From the NCBI GenBank assembly GCA_009746045.1, contig RPFO01000312.1:4656476-4720475 (forward strand): a stretch of 64,000 bases of DNA. Reading direction: 5' to 3'. The stretch comes from Mesostigma viride. Its lineage: Eukaryota; Streptophyta; Mesostigmatophyceae; Mesostigmatales; Mesostigmataceae. The stretch's first letter is position 1, and every line of letters begins with the position of its first letter. The notes under the pieces were generated by a model, which was given only the letters and a program-made list of their open reading frames with translations, was not told where the DNA came from and searched no databases. Made by a program: the position numbers and the translations under genes. Shown in pieces: positions 1 through 9,947 of the stretch.

Positions 1-2871
1 CGGCGTCGGATTGATGTGTACAACTTGAGCTGGTCACGGTGGAAACGGTTGGACGTGAGGTTCCATGACACTGGAATGTCCACCTGGAACATGACATCAT
101 CGAACTTGGTGAGGACCTTGTAGGGTCCCAGGAACATGGGTCGGAGCTTAGTCTTCAGCTCCTTCTCCACCTTGTGCGAAAATCGCCCGATCTGCGGGCC
201 CTCAACCAGGACCCAATCGCCCACCTCGATGGACGGCGTCCTGTGATCCCGCTTGCCGGCCGTCCTCTCCAGATACCGCGCTGCCGCTGCGCGATAGCCC
301 TGAACCGCGCTGTTATGCGCTTGGTGCATCCGCTGCAGCAACCGCTCAACCCCTTGCAGGGTATCCAGCTTGACCTGATCCTCTCCCAGTTCGTGGCTCC
401 CAAGCAAGTCGAGCGGTGTGAGAGGGTGTCGGCCGGAGTTGAGGAAAAAGGGGGTGAACCCATGGGCGGCCTGGGGGGCATTGTTCAGGGAAAACTCCAC
501 CAAGCCCAGAAGTTCTTCCCAATTGCTGCCCACCGTGTCGGTGTAGTGTCGCATGGTCTCTTGCACCGTGCGGTTCAACCGCTCCACCAGGTGCGACGAC
601 GAGCTGTGGTAGGCCGTGCCCAGCGACACCTTGGTGCCCAGTTGCTCGAAGAACTCCTGCCAGAATTTGGCCGTGAAGAGCTTGTCGCGGTCAGAGATGA
701 ACTGCCGGCTGAGCCCGTGAAACCGAAACACGTGCGTCAGGTATATCTTGGCGCACTCCTCCGCTGTGAGGTCGACCGGACACGGGGCCAGGTGACACAT
801 GCGCGTCAGGCGGTCCACGAACACCAAGACCATGCTGTTGCCGTTCTTCGTCTTCTTGAACGGGCCGATGAAGTCCATCATGATAGAATCCCAAGGACCC
901 ATAGGATCCGGCAGCGTCTTAGGGACGGCCTGAGAGCCCGTGTTCCTGGACTTCATGATCTGACACGAGGGGCACTGGCGCACATACGTCTCGATATACT
1001 CCTTCATCCCTGGCCAGTAGAAGTGCTTACGTGCCCGGGGAAGGAGACGGTGACTTCCCTGATGTCCGCCCAGAAGAGAATCATGGAGCTCGTGAAGCAA
1101 GGCAGCCCTACAGAGCTCAGGAACATACAGCCGCCATTCCTCCGGCTGGGGACTCACGAACAGGCCCCTCCTGGAACTTGCAAGGATAGGCCCCCATCTG
1201 CTGGGGATGTGCCCGGATGGCTTCAAGTGCTGCTTCCTCCGTGATGTGAAACGGCTGATCAGCATCTCCAAGTCCGACGTGACTGTGAACGCGTCCGCAG
1301 CCGGTTCTGCCGCATCCGTACCCGCCTGGTTGACGAATTCTGAGAAGACTGTGGGAGGGCCGAGCGGCTGAAGCTGAAAAATTCCCTGGGGCGGCACCAC
1401 ATGACTAAGGGGCACGCGCGCATGCGACCCCTCCCCCTCCCCGGGGGTGTCCACGTCCTCGTGGGCTCTTGGTTGAACCGTCTCCTCCGGGAGGGGTGAC
1501 AAGTCATCCATGGTGGTGTGCCCAAGATGAAACAAGTGGCGGGCCTGGGGAGACCGTGGTTCCACACCGTAGGCGGTCCCCGGGGCGGCCACTGGGACAC
1601 AGGTGGTATGCAGCACGTCCATGTCCTCGTAGAACCAATAGTCCGCCCGTCGCGAGAGAGCGTCGGGCACCACATTGTCCGCGCCCTTGACATATTGGAT
1701 CTTGAACGGCGCAAACTGTGACAGGTACTCCATCCACCGCGCCTGGCGGGGCGTCAAGTTGGGCTGCACCAGGAGGTGGGTGAGCGGCCGGTGGTCCGTG
1801 TGGATCACCAGGCGATGGGGGTCGAGATCCCCCTGCTCACTGATGGCCACCGAAAACTGGGCCCCCAAGAGATGATGACGCCACGTGTGGCAGCTGTAGA
1901 CGACTGCCAGGAGTTCCTGCTGATGCACTGGATAATTCCGCTCCGCCGGAATCATCGTGCGTGAGATGTACTCGATGGGCTGAAGGCCCTTGCCGTGGTC
2001 CTGCAGGAGAACACCCCCGATGGCCACCTTGCTGGCGTCCGTAGCCACGACGAAAGGAAGGGCCGGGTCCGGCAGGATAAGGACTGGCGCTGTGGTGAGG
2101 TGGCGCTTGAGCGCCTCGAAAGCCTGTTGGCACTGCTCAGCCCAAAGGAACGGGGTACCCTTCTTGAGAAGAGCGTTGATCGGGGCGGCGATGGTGGCAA
2201 ACCGCGGGATGAACCGTCGGTAGTAAGATGCCAATCCCAGGAAGCTGCGCACCCCTTTCACGTCCGTAGGGACAGGCCATTGCTGGACGGACTCGATCTT
2301 CTCAGGGTCGGTCGCGATGCCGTCCGCGGACAGGGTATGGCCCAGAAACGGCACGCAGCGACCGGCGCGCACCTTGGCCTTCCGCGCCGAAAGGTGCTCA
2401 TCCTCCATGATCTGCAGCACGGCGTCCACATCCTCCAGGTGCTCCTCGAACGTCTTGGAGTACACCAGGATGTCGTCCAGATACGCCAGCGCGCACGTGC
2501 GCTTGTAGGTCCAGGGCGGGCGCGCCCCCTTCTGCGGGTCCGCCAGGTCCTGGGAGACCTGCGGCAAGTGGGCTGTGCCCATCACCGGACGGAGGATGTC
2601 ATTCATCAGCATCTGGAAGGACGCAGGCGAATTACACAGCCCCATTGCCGCCACCCGAAACTGATAGTGACCGAAGGGCGTAGCGAACGCGGTCTTGTGG
2701 CAGTCTTCTGGCGCGATGCGCAGCTGCCAAAACCCGTCCGCACAGTCGATGACGGTGAAACACGTAGCCCCCTGGACACGGTTGAAGATGTCGTCGATCC
2801 GCGGTAGAGGATACCGGGACTTGACGGTGATGGCGTTCAGCTTCCGGTAATCAGTCACCAGACGCCACTTG
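1..2871 (-). CDS. Reverse transcriptase, RNase H and integrase (pol), runs off left edge
   Basis: I read this minus-strand frame codon by codon from 2,871 to base 1 and found no stop (about 957 codons). It contains GKWRLVTDYRKLNAITVK, the RT active site YLDD (2,472-2,483) in ALAYLDDILVYS, the FLG...YYRRFI region, and RNase H with VVATDASKVAIGG. The integrase zinc finger follows (H-x-GGHQG...CPSC), then the integrase core with D at 873-875 (MMDFIGPF), D at 690-692 (ISDRDKLF) and E at 582-584 (HLVERLNRT), and a GPY/F-like LGPYKVL near the left edge. All catalytic residues are present, so only the frameshift at its start argues against activity. Confidence 0.92.
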
Positions 2872-3862
2872 CCCCTGGCTTGGGAACGAGCAGCACGCCC
2901 GCTGAGAAGGGGCTGTTGCTGGGTTCAATGAGCCCAGCGTCGAGCAGTGAAATGAGGATCTTCTTGAGCTCCACCAGCTCGACTGGGCCCATGCGGTACA
3001 TGGGAGACACGGTAGGCCCGGAACCCTCCTGGAGCTGGACACGATGTAACACCGATCGATTGGGAGGGAACTGGGGGGTGCGATCCGCGAAGAGGGCAGT
3101 GCGCTTCTCCAGGACGGCATTGAACCGCGCCAGCTCGTCCGGTGTGAATCCGGCACCAATCTCGTTAAGCAGAGCCTGAGTGCTGTCCAGGTCTATGCGA
3201 TACATCGCGTACTCCTTGCCCTTCCGGAGCTGGCGCGCCAGCGTCTTGCTACTCATCAGGATCTGGGACGCTGGTCGAGGCCCGTCCGCCGAGCGCTCGT
3301 GTGTAATGTTATGGACCTCCGCGGCCTGTGCCCTATACTCGCTGTCTGGGCACCAGAATGAACCATCCGGAAACCAAACTACCCGCCGGCGCACACTGAT
3401 GTCCACATCCTGCTTGTCCAGCCAGTCCACTCCAATGATGATGTCGGCAGCGCCCAACGGCGCAATAGTCGCCACCAGGTCCACCGGCGTGCCCTGCAGC
3501 ACACCCTTGATGTCTGCTAGGCCCGGCGATTGGTGTCGCCGACCGTCTGAGTAGGTGACATATACTGCCGTGGTGTGAGGTCGGGGTACCAGGCCCAGCC
3601 GACGCACCAGGGCCTCGTTGATGAAGGACGTGGAGGCGCCGGTGTCGACCAGGAACTTCACGTCCATGATCGTTTTCTCCTTCAAATACGGATCAAGGAC
3701 GGTGGGAGGGACCAGTAACCCTCCGCTGAAAAGAAACAGATGCCGCGAATCTCCTTGAGATGCACGCGCCGCCGGTTGGGTGGACGCGTCTGCGGCCACG
3801 TTATTGACGTCTACCTCTACTCTAGTTGACTCCGCGTCTGGGCTACCATCTGATTTTTCTAC
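2855..3862 (-). CDS. Aspartic protease and N-terminal reverse transcriptase, frame-broken
   Basis: The frame carries the retropepsin catalytic motif VDTGAS (about 3,632-3,650) and the second conserved region ADIIIGVDWLDK. After a linker follows the start of the RT domain, ending with FSAGVLLVPKPG before a stop at 2,855-2,857. In gypsy RTs this segment is directly followed by GKWR-x-VxDYRxLN, which is found here in the next frame from 2,871. One missing base in the G run at about 2,872-2,875 explains the break. The frame is open further upstream but that part overlaps the zinc-knuckle frame and is probably not coding. Confidence 0.8.
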   Translation of the reverse strand, partial: VEKSDGSPDAESTRVEVDVNNVAADASTQPAARASQGDSRHLFLFSGGLLVPPTVLDPYLKEKTIMDVKFLVDTGASTSFINEALVRRLGLVPRPHTTAVYVTYSDGRRHQSPGLADIKGVLQGTPVDLVATIAPLGAADIIIGVDWLDKQDVDISVRRRVVWFPDGSFWCPDSEYRAQAAEVHNITHERSADGPRPASQILMSSKTLARQLRKGKEYAMYRIDLDSTQALLNEIGAGFTPDELARFNAVLEKRTALFADRTPQFPPNRSVLHRVQLQEGSGPTVSPMYRMGPVELVELKKILISLLDAGLIEPSNSPFSAGVLLVPKPGASGVW

Positions 3863-3863
3863 C

Positions 3864-4574
3864 CTATCCCCTACCCCGGGACCCAAGCCCATGGGCAGGG
3901 CTACTACTCCCGAGGAGCGGTGGGACGGGAGGCCGCCTCGCCCGACCACCCGCCCTCTTCCCCCCCTCCTCCTCTTCGTCAGCCCCCTCCTCGTCGTCAT
4001 ACTCGTAGCCAGCCACTGCCTGCGTTTGGCCGGAAGAGGAGGACTGTCGCCGCGCCTCAATCTCGTTGACCGCGCGCAACACACCCTTGGTAGAGCTGGT
4101 CGCGGGTGGTCGCGGCTGCTGGTACTGCGTCGGGACCTGTCTGGCGTGCTGCAGGCGAGCCGCACGCTCACCCGCGTTGCGGGGTCGGTCCCGAGGACCG
4201 GAGGAGTCGGGGCGGCTGCCGAAGGCCGGGCCGGAGAAACGAACACTGGGTGTCCCTTCTCCTGTCCCACGACTGGCGTTCTTGCCCCGGAGCTTGGGGC
4301 AGTCGCGCTTGAGGTGCCCCACCTCGCTGCACATGAAGCAGCGCGCCTTGCTAGCGTCGATCGCGTTGACGCCATGGTCAGTGTAGCCCTCGTCAGGGTC
4401 GTCGAGGTACTCGTCCTCCTCCTCGCCGGCGAAATCAGTGGAGTACATCTGATTCACCCGTCGCGGGGGAGCAGGTCTGAAGAAACGGCGCACTGAGGGG
4501 CACGCCCGCGAGCCACTACGTCGGCCACCTGTAGGAGATACCTCTGGATATTCAAGATGTCCCACTCTTCCCAA
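3864..4574 (-). CDS. gag C-terminal zinc knuckle segment
   Basis: Minus-strand frame overlapping the end of the gag core. After an acidic stretch (EEEDEYLDDPDEG) it carries a CCHC knuckle, CFMCSEVGHLKRDC (C-x2-C-x4-H-x4-C), around 4,300-4,345, which is the nucleic-acid-binding part of Gag nucleocapsid. It then becomes low-complexity acidic/glycine sequence and stops at 3,864. The join with the upstream gag core needs a frame change near 4,480, and the join with the downstream protease needs another. Confidence 0.65.
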   Translation of the reverse strand: MGRVGHLEYPEVSPTGGRRSGSRACPSVRRFFRPAPPRRVNQMYSTDFAGEEEDEYLDDPDEGYTDHGVNAIDASKARCFMCSEVGHLKRDCPKLRGKNASRGTGEGTPSVRFSGPAFGSRPDSSGPRDRPRNAGERAARLQHARQVPTQYQQPRPPATSSTKGVLRAVNEIEARRQSSSSGQTQAVAGYEYDDEEGADEEEEGGKRAGGRARRPPVPPLLGSSSPAHGLGSRGRG

Positions 4575-5215
4575 GGGACATCAGCATAGTGCTTGAATAC
4601 CTCGTCCTGCAGCTCGGGGCAGAGTGCCTCGATGAACCTGCTCTTGTACTCGTACCAGGTCATGTCAGCCAGGTAGGCGGCGCTGGACTCGAACTTAGAC
4701 AGAAACTCGCGATATGGGGTGGTCCCCTGGCGCAGCTTGCTGAAGGCCATCCGCTCGTGGAGTGTAGCATCTGGGGGCACCAGCTTGCGACGCACTCGGT
4801 CCATCAGTTCCGCCAAGGTTTGCGGGTATGACTGGGACGCGATGCTCTCACAGTTCAAGATGCTTATCACCGAGGGGTCCATACAGGAGTTAATCACGAG
4901 ATCAATCAGATCGCTGGTGGCCAGCTGCCAGTTGTGATGGTTGCGCCAGATGGTATACTGCCGTCGCCACATGCGTCCCCATTCCTCTACCTCGCGCGGT
5001 TTCATGTCCGCGTGCAGCTTGGGTACATTCTTGAAATTGGGCATCGGTGGGGCCTTTACCGCGGCGGTGACGGGCCCACCGACGTCTACGTGGGGGATAT
5101 CGCCGAAGTCGGGGGGCTGCGACCGGGGGAGAGAGCTGGATCTGGGCGGCGTACCATGAGTCCGCCGCACCTGGACGGATGAGGGGTGTTCGTACCCCGG
5201 GTCATCCAAGGCCAC
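4454..5215 (-). CDS. gag core (capsid-like) of the gypsy element
   Basis: A 253-codon minus-strand ORF whose middle resembles retrotransposon Gag capsid domains: an amphipathic helical stretch including VEEWGRMWRRQYTIW, a QxLAELMDRVRRKL region and FSKLRQG-TPYREFLSKFES, typical of Ty3-type Gag. The initiator is uncertain, since the frame can be extended upstream of the ATG at 5,215 for about 20 codons before an in-frame stop. The ORF ends at 4,454, just before the zinc knuckle, which lies in a different overlapping frame (3,864-4,574). Confidence 0.7.
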   Translation of the reverse strand: MALDDPGYEHPSSVQVRRTHGTPPRSSSLPRSQPPDFGDIPHVDVGGPVTAAVKAPPMPNFKNVPKLHADMKPREVEEWGRMWRRQYTIWRNHHNWQLATSDLIDLVINSCMDPSVISILNCESIASQSYPQTLAELMDRVRRKLVPPDATLHERMAFSKLRQGTTPYREFLSKFESSAAYLADMTWYEYKSRFIEALCPELQDEVFKHYADVPWEEWDILNIQRYLLQVADVVARGRAPQCAVSSDLLPRDG

Positions 5216-5677
5216 CCTGCTGAAGCTGAGGTTGCCAGCAGGCAGGCGGGCGAGGGGACCGCGCTTTGGTCAAGCACCCGTGGGCGCTGCGGTTGAGGTG
5301 CCGGGCGCTGGACTGGCGTGTGAGTCTCCTCGTCTCTGGTGGTGACACTGCTCCTGGTCTCCCCTGGGCTGGTCCGTGGTCTATGAGTACCAACGGGCGG
5401 GCCCTGCGTGGCAGTTCCCTCGTCCGCCTCGTTAGTCCCTTCCAGGTCATCGAACTCGCCATCTGCCCCTGGGATCTCCCCTTCCTCATCCGAATACCAG
5501 AGCGCCGTGGGTAACAGAGACGTGCTGCCGAAGGACACTCTGCGTCTGCCCCGGTGTGTGGGGCCCGGTGGAGGTCCCTGGGGCCGCCCCCGACCTGCCC
5601 AAGGATGCGTTGGCCGCCCGGTGGCTGGCTGCTGATGGCGGTAGTGCAGGGTATCTTCATGCTCGCCCCCCTGCTGC

Positions 5678-5814
5678 TCAGGATCCGATGGTGGCCATTG
5701 TGGTTTCGTCTGGAGTTGTTGTTGCTGTAACCGGGGTTGCCGTTGTTGCTGCTGCTGCTGTGTGTTGCTGCTGCTGCTGCTGCGGTCGTTGCTGCTGCTG
5801 CTGCTGTTGCTGTC

Positions 5815-5851
<37 letters not shown>

Positions 5852-6175
5852 CTGTTGTTGTTGCTGCTGATGTTGCTGCTGCTGCGAGCCCCCCTGGAGT
5901 ATCTCTTGGTCACTTCTGTCCTCTTCCTGTCTTGTCAAGGCGTCTAGATTGTCCCCATCCGCTGGGGAACTAGATCTGGATCGTAGGGAGCCTTCCACAG
6001 GTCTCTCCATGACCTCACCTGTACCTGTCTCTACTTGGACTTGTGGTGGTACCTCTAGCCCTTCTGTACCGTGCTCGTGGTTGTCTACCGGTTCTATCTC
6101 TCTATTATCTGAATCTCTCTCCCTAAGCTCGTCTTCTGTCTCTCTGGCGTTCCTTGTTTGGTACCGTGTTGGCAT
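5678..6175 (-). CDS. gag N-terminal segment with polyglutamine tract
   Basis: ORF of 165 codons on the minus strand starting MPTRYQTRNARE. It is rich in charged residues, then runs into about 40 glutamines encoded by CAG/CAA (CTG/TTG on the plus strand, about 5,745-5,885). Beyond the Q tract this frame soon stops, while a proline-rich, acidic stretch continues in another frame to about 5,215. The polyQ microsatellite is therefore a likely site of frame slippage. This is the likely first part of Gag; the function of the Q-rich leader is unknown. Confidence 0.5.
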
Positions 6176-7377
6176 GGTGCTCGTACCGGTACCTTACACA
6201 GCAGGCATCACCTCCCCAGGAAGAAGAGAGAGAGAAAGAGCAACCACGTGCTATGGATCTATAGATATAGAACCTAGTATTACTTCCTAGTAATAGTATC
6301 CTCTACTGTTTGCTAGGGCCAATGGTCAGCTGAGAGAAGGTAACTGTAACTGCTGTCCCCTCCCCCTGGCTGCTGAGCGTGGGTGGCTTGGAGCATTCAC
6401 GTGTGATGTGCATCCCCTCAGGCAATGGCATGTGTTCCCTAACAAACCTATCTGCATCTGTAATGTTATCAAACCCTTTCCACTTAGCACTAGAGCCTTG
6501 GGACAATATCTTATCTTTAATGTGTTCCTCACAAGTCTTCCAGCTGTAGAATATAGCAGGTCTACCCTTATCCCCGTCGTGAGCTACTGCGTAGTAAGGA
6601 AATCCAGACTGTCCACCCTTGTTTATTTTACGTCGGGCATGTTACATCATAGTCTGGCAGCGGCTTGCAAGCAGGAGAGAAAGGGGAAACCCAGGCTACC
6701 TCTAATGCAGTGACCTTAAACGAGGAGAGAGCACGGAGTGTAGCACAGCACACGCCCCCAGCCTTCCGCGGCAAAGGGGCTATACAACGATTACACGGAG
6801 GTAAACACCGTCAACACAGTCGGCAACAGCCAGACGGTATTCACCCCCACAACATGTAAAACAACGAATGGTCGTCGTCCGCAACTTCCATTCGCACCAA
6901 CGACATTCACACCCTATAGAGGCACAACGTATAACGAGAACCCCTACGCGTGCGAACCCGGAGAGGAAGCGAGCACGCCAGCTAGCCTTCCACAGGCATC
7001 GCTTGCAAAGAAAGATCCTATCTAGGGGACGAACCATATTCGATGACGTTAAATCCTCCTGAGCTGGCCGCCACCCGGTGTCGTTGAAGGCAAGCCCTGG
7101 CCGCCACTAGGTGTCGTTGAAAGCAGGAGAGCTGAACGCTATCGTTTACAGCACCTCACCACAGGACTATTGCTAGCCCCGCCGAGTATCCCAGACTGGC
7201 CGCTTGCTGGCTAGGTCGTCGTTGAATCCCTTTACGGGCTGGCCGCCGACCAGTCAGCAGTCGTTGAATTCCGGAACCTCTACCTACGTCAAACTCAGCC
7301 TTGGTATCCTAATTGGCTCACTAACCCTCTCCGCGAGAGTTAGCTAACCTTTCCAGCACATTTCCTCCGATAACCAG
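6176..7377 (-). other. Gypsy 5' leader, non-coding, with a repeated motif
   Basis: About 1.2 kb between the candidate LTR and the first gag ATG has no convincing ORF. Between about 7,066 and 7,270 a motif of the form CTGGCCGCC...GTCGTTGAA (plus strand) recurs four times with variable spacers. It could be a regulatory or packaging repeat of the element. Nothing else is recognisable. Confidence 0.45.
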
Positions 7378-7962
7378 TGTTACGTCCCAGCCCAGACACA
7401 CCTAGCCTGAGCTACGTAGCGAAAGACCCTTCTTGCCGGAATTAGGAATAATTCAAGGTAGCCTAAAGTAGGTTGCGCTTCACGACGTGAGTCGTGAGAT
7501 ATCTGGCATCACGGCTTGATGCCAAGCTAATTAGTACACACTTATAATGGCTAGCAACACCAATACAAATGGATAATTGCCCCGGGTTCAATGTGTAGGC
7601 GTATTCGCACTTATCATTCATCAAACCAAGAGGACGAGACTCTCGTCCTCGGACCAATTTAACCTAGGTTGATTGCGGCGCAGATACACGCCAATTTCCC
7701 TGGAACAATCCAAGCCAGTCATTCCACGTAGGATCCGGGCCGACATCGACCCTCAACTACAGGATCCACGTCTAGTACTTCGGACAGACTCAGAACTGGC
7801 GCGGCGCCACAGCACCGGCCCCTAGAAGGGCAACCTAGGACCAAAATAACTAGTCCAATTCACACAATAACCAATGTCCATAAAACTTAGTACAACGGCC
7901 ACAAGGCCTAATTAGTAATTTATTCCATTGTTACGTCCGACCTAAAGGGCCGGGACGTAACA
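7378..7962 (-). repeat. Candidate 5' LTR of the gypsy element
   Basis: The 585-bp segment begins (plus strand) TGTTACGTCCC and ends GGGACGTAACA, an 11-bp inverted terminal repeat of the TG...CA type usual for LTRs. At 7,962 it abuts a truncated LINE RT fragment. Immediately internal (minus strand from 7,377) is C-TGGTTATCGGAGG, which starts with the TGG expected of a tRNA primer-binding site. I did not match it to a specific tRNA. A second TGTTACGTCC also occurs at 7,929 close to the outer end. The partner LTR is outside the window. Confidence 0.55.
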
Positions 7963-8253
7963 CCAACTCCCCAACAGTTTGAAGCGGTCGCGGAACGGGA
8001 CCTCCGTCCCGTCGAGCAGGCGCGGCAGCGGTGGTGTACTGGAGGCCCCAATCACCATCGCCTCAGTTTTGACACTAGTCTCCAACCCCACCGCCCTCGC
8101 CTCCAGGCCCAGACAGTCCAGCCAGGTCTGAATGTGCTCGGGGCTCGCGATGAGGGTGGTGTCATCCGCATAAATCAGGTCGGCCAGGCGGTAGCAGGGT
8201 TTAACCCAAGACGTGTCAATCCAAGCCGTGTTATAATGTCTAAGCTCTCCCAT
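7963..8253 (-). pseudogene. LINE reverse transcriptase fragment
   Basis: Minus-strand open stretch containing LADLIYADDTTLIAS, the YADD active-site box of non-LTR reverse transcriptases. It is followed by a region typical of the thumb side (GLETSVKTEAMVIGA, then FKLLGSW). It is cut exactly at the outer edge of the gypsy LTR (7,962). Upstream of about 8,200 the RT similarity is lost, so only a piece survives. The gypsy element therefore landed in an already truncated LINE. Confidence 0.75.
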
Positions 8254-8990
8254 TTCAGTTGCCCGGCGGTGTCTATCAAGCCTCTAGTTGCTTGTTGCGG
8301 GCGCCATGGCCTGGCATTGCTGGATTGCTTGGTGTACGTTCAAAGCAAGGCAGGCTGTGGTACGCGCAAAAATCCCAAGGAGGCAACCAGCGCAGGCCAG
8401 AAATCTGGAGCTATCCGGACCATGGTAGCTCGAGCCTGCCGTTATCTTTTCCTTGTTTTCGAGTCGTTCAGGATGATGAATGGACATGGAGCCTCGTTCG
8501 TTGAAATTATGGCTGGCTGATGCAAAGAGCGACTAGATGACCTAGTGAAATCCGCTTGTTGCAATAGCGTTTGGTAGCCAGACGGGTCATTTCCGTTGCT
8601 CAAATTCTTGAACAGCATAACAACTTATTCATACAAATACACCAAGCATGTACGTCAACTGCTGGGCAGGTGGCTCCGGCCCACCTGTAACGCTGACATC
8701 AGCATTCGGAAGGGCTTCACCTGCTGGACAACAGTCCGCCACCGGTCATCAGTGCTTCAAGGTTTCCCAGGACCCTCACGAGCTTGCATTCTCAGGTGAC
8801 TAGGTCATGACTCAAGAAGGTCTGCAACATGACCAGGCTCAGTAAACAGCAAGAAAGAGTTCCAGGCAGCTTGAGAATGCAAAAAATCCAGCATGCATGG
8901 CGATATATTGCACACACTATACACCCCCCCTTTGATGTTTAAGATTCTCAGGTTGAAGATCTTGAGACCCTGGATTTTGAATTTTTTTGT
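8254..8990. other. No gene recognised
   Basis: Several small open frames occur but none shows a recognisable domain. The right end (8,908-8,990) resembles, in inverted orientation, part of 21,715-21,820. Both share a TTGCACACA...ACACCCC...TTGATGTT pattern, so it may be transposon border sequence. Confidence 0.4.
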
Positions 8991-9162
8991 TTAACCCGTG
9001 TTTTTTTACAACGCGATACATCGCGTTGTAGGGTTAGAACGCGATGTATCGCGTTGTAATCTGACAACTGCCACACTATTAAACATGCGATTTTTTGTCT
9101 GAAACTTTCAACATAGGTCAGAAACATCTCATAGAATTCAAGAAAAAATCCTGGTATTTTTT
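8991..9162 (+). repeat. Left 172-bp inverted repeat with twin palindromes
   Basis: Starts TTAACCCGTGTTTTTTTAC and ends near CTGGTATTTTTT. It contains two adjacent near-palindromic 22-mers (9,008-9,029 and 9,036-9,057) built on AACGCGAT...ATCGCGTT and separated by AGGGTT. The mirrored copy is at 19,514-19,686. Confidence 0.85.
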
Positions 9163-9173
9163 GTATTTTTTTT

Positions 9174-9947
9174 GTGACAGCTGTACACAGAAATGCACCA
9201 CTGAAATTGGGTGTTTTTCACGGTACCGCGCGAAGACGACGGCGATGGCGGCAACCTAATCTGGCCAGTTCCCGCCAGATTTTGTGGTCAGAGATGGTGT
9301 TCGACGTGAATGCTAGGGACAGGGGTTTGCTAGGACATACTTTACGAGTGCCCACGTCGTATTGGGGCGCTGGCTATGTCGCCAAAGCACAGAAGAAGTA
9401 TAAAACAGACCAGATGACAGGTGTCGTCAAGAAGCTGCTGGCCGGTAGGGGTAGACAGCTAGTGGACTTGTGGAAGGTTTATGTCGCGGCTGACAGGAGC
9501 ACGGAAAAGCTTACGGAATGGCAGGTCTTGCTGTGGTTAGAGACTGAGAATGAGCAGGAGCAGCGCAATGTGCAGCAGCGGATTCAGGCGATAGAAAATG
9601 AATGCGGAACAGGCGATGCCAGCTATGGTGATGACGGCGCCGGATCAGGTGGGGATGGCGAGGAGGATGGTGATGAGGAGGATGGCGATGATGAGGACGG
9701 AGGTGGCGATGATGTCCAGGAGGAGGAGGAGGAGGAGGAGGAGGAGGAGGAGGAGGAGGAGGAGGAGGAGGAGGAGGAGGAGGAGGAGGAGGAGGAGGAG
9801 GAGGAGGAGGAGGAGGAGGAGGAGGAGGAGGAGGAGGAGGAGGAGGAGGAGGAGGAGGAGGAGGAGGAGGAGGAGGAGGAGGAGGAGGAGGAGGGGGAGG
9901 AGGAGGAGCTGGCATCGCCTGTTCCGCATTCATTTTCTATCGCCTGA
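9174..9947 (+). CDS. Hypothetical ORF ending in a polyglutamate run
   Basis: An open frame with no ATG at its 5' end (first codon GTG) runs through the left palindrome arm. It encodes a basic N-terminal part (RRRRRWRQPNLASSRQ), a region with KYKTDQMTGVVKK and WQVLLWLETENEQEQ, then an acidic GD-rich stretch and about 60 glutamates from (GAG)n. I do not recognise the family. The arm also occurs inverted and mutated at 9,907-10,364, so this could be a fragment of an element-encoded protein. The polyglutamate part is simply the microsatellite. Confidence 0.3.
   Translation: MTAVHRNAPLKLGVFHGTARRRRRWRQPNLASSRQILWSEMVFDVNARDRGLLGHTLRVPTSYWGAGYVAKAQKKYKTDQMTGVVKKLLAGRGRQLVDLWKVYVAADRSTEKLTEWQVLLWLETENEQEQRNVQQRIQAIENECGTGDASYGDDGAGSGGDGEEDGDEEDGDDEDGGGDDVQEEEEEEEEEEEEEEEEEEEEEEEEEEEEEEEEEEEEEEEEEEEEEEEEEEEEEEEEEEGEEEELASPVPHSFSIA
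9718..9906 (+). repeat. (GAG)n trinucleotide repeat in the palindrome centre
   Basis: About 190 bp of nearly pure AGG/GAG units with one GGG interruption near 9,893. It lies between the two palindrome arms. Confidence 0.95.

Larger units (their letters stand above)
1..7962 (-). mobile_element. Ty3/gypsy LTR retrotransposon, incomplete at the left window edge
   Basis: Minus-strand element in the order 5' LTR (7,378-7,962), leader, gag (about 6,175-3,864), aspartic protease, reverse transcriptase, RNase H, integrase. Domain order PR-RT-RH-IN is that of Ty3/gypsy elements. The 3' LTR would lie left of base 1, so LTR identity and the target duplication cannot be checked. The right boundary at 7,962 coincides with an abrupt break in a LINE RT fragment, which supports it as the insertion edge. 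Coding is spread over several frames: N-terminal gag, middle gag, gag core, zinc knuckle, PR/RT-N and RT-C/IN occupy alternating frames. This suggests indel decay or uncorrected assembly indels rather than a single programmed frameshift. Confidence 0.9.

Noticed and set aside
174-1244. 356-codon plus-strand open frame
   Set aside because: It is the complement of the integrase/RT coding strand, in a phase that happens to lack stops; no domain of its own.
7378-7962. Solo LTR rather than the 5' LTR of the gypsy element
   Set aside because: No flanking 4-6 bp duplication is present at its two ends, and gag-pol in the matching orientation follows internally.
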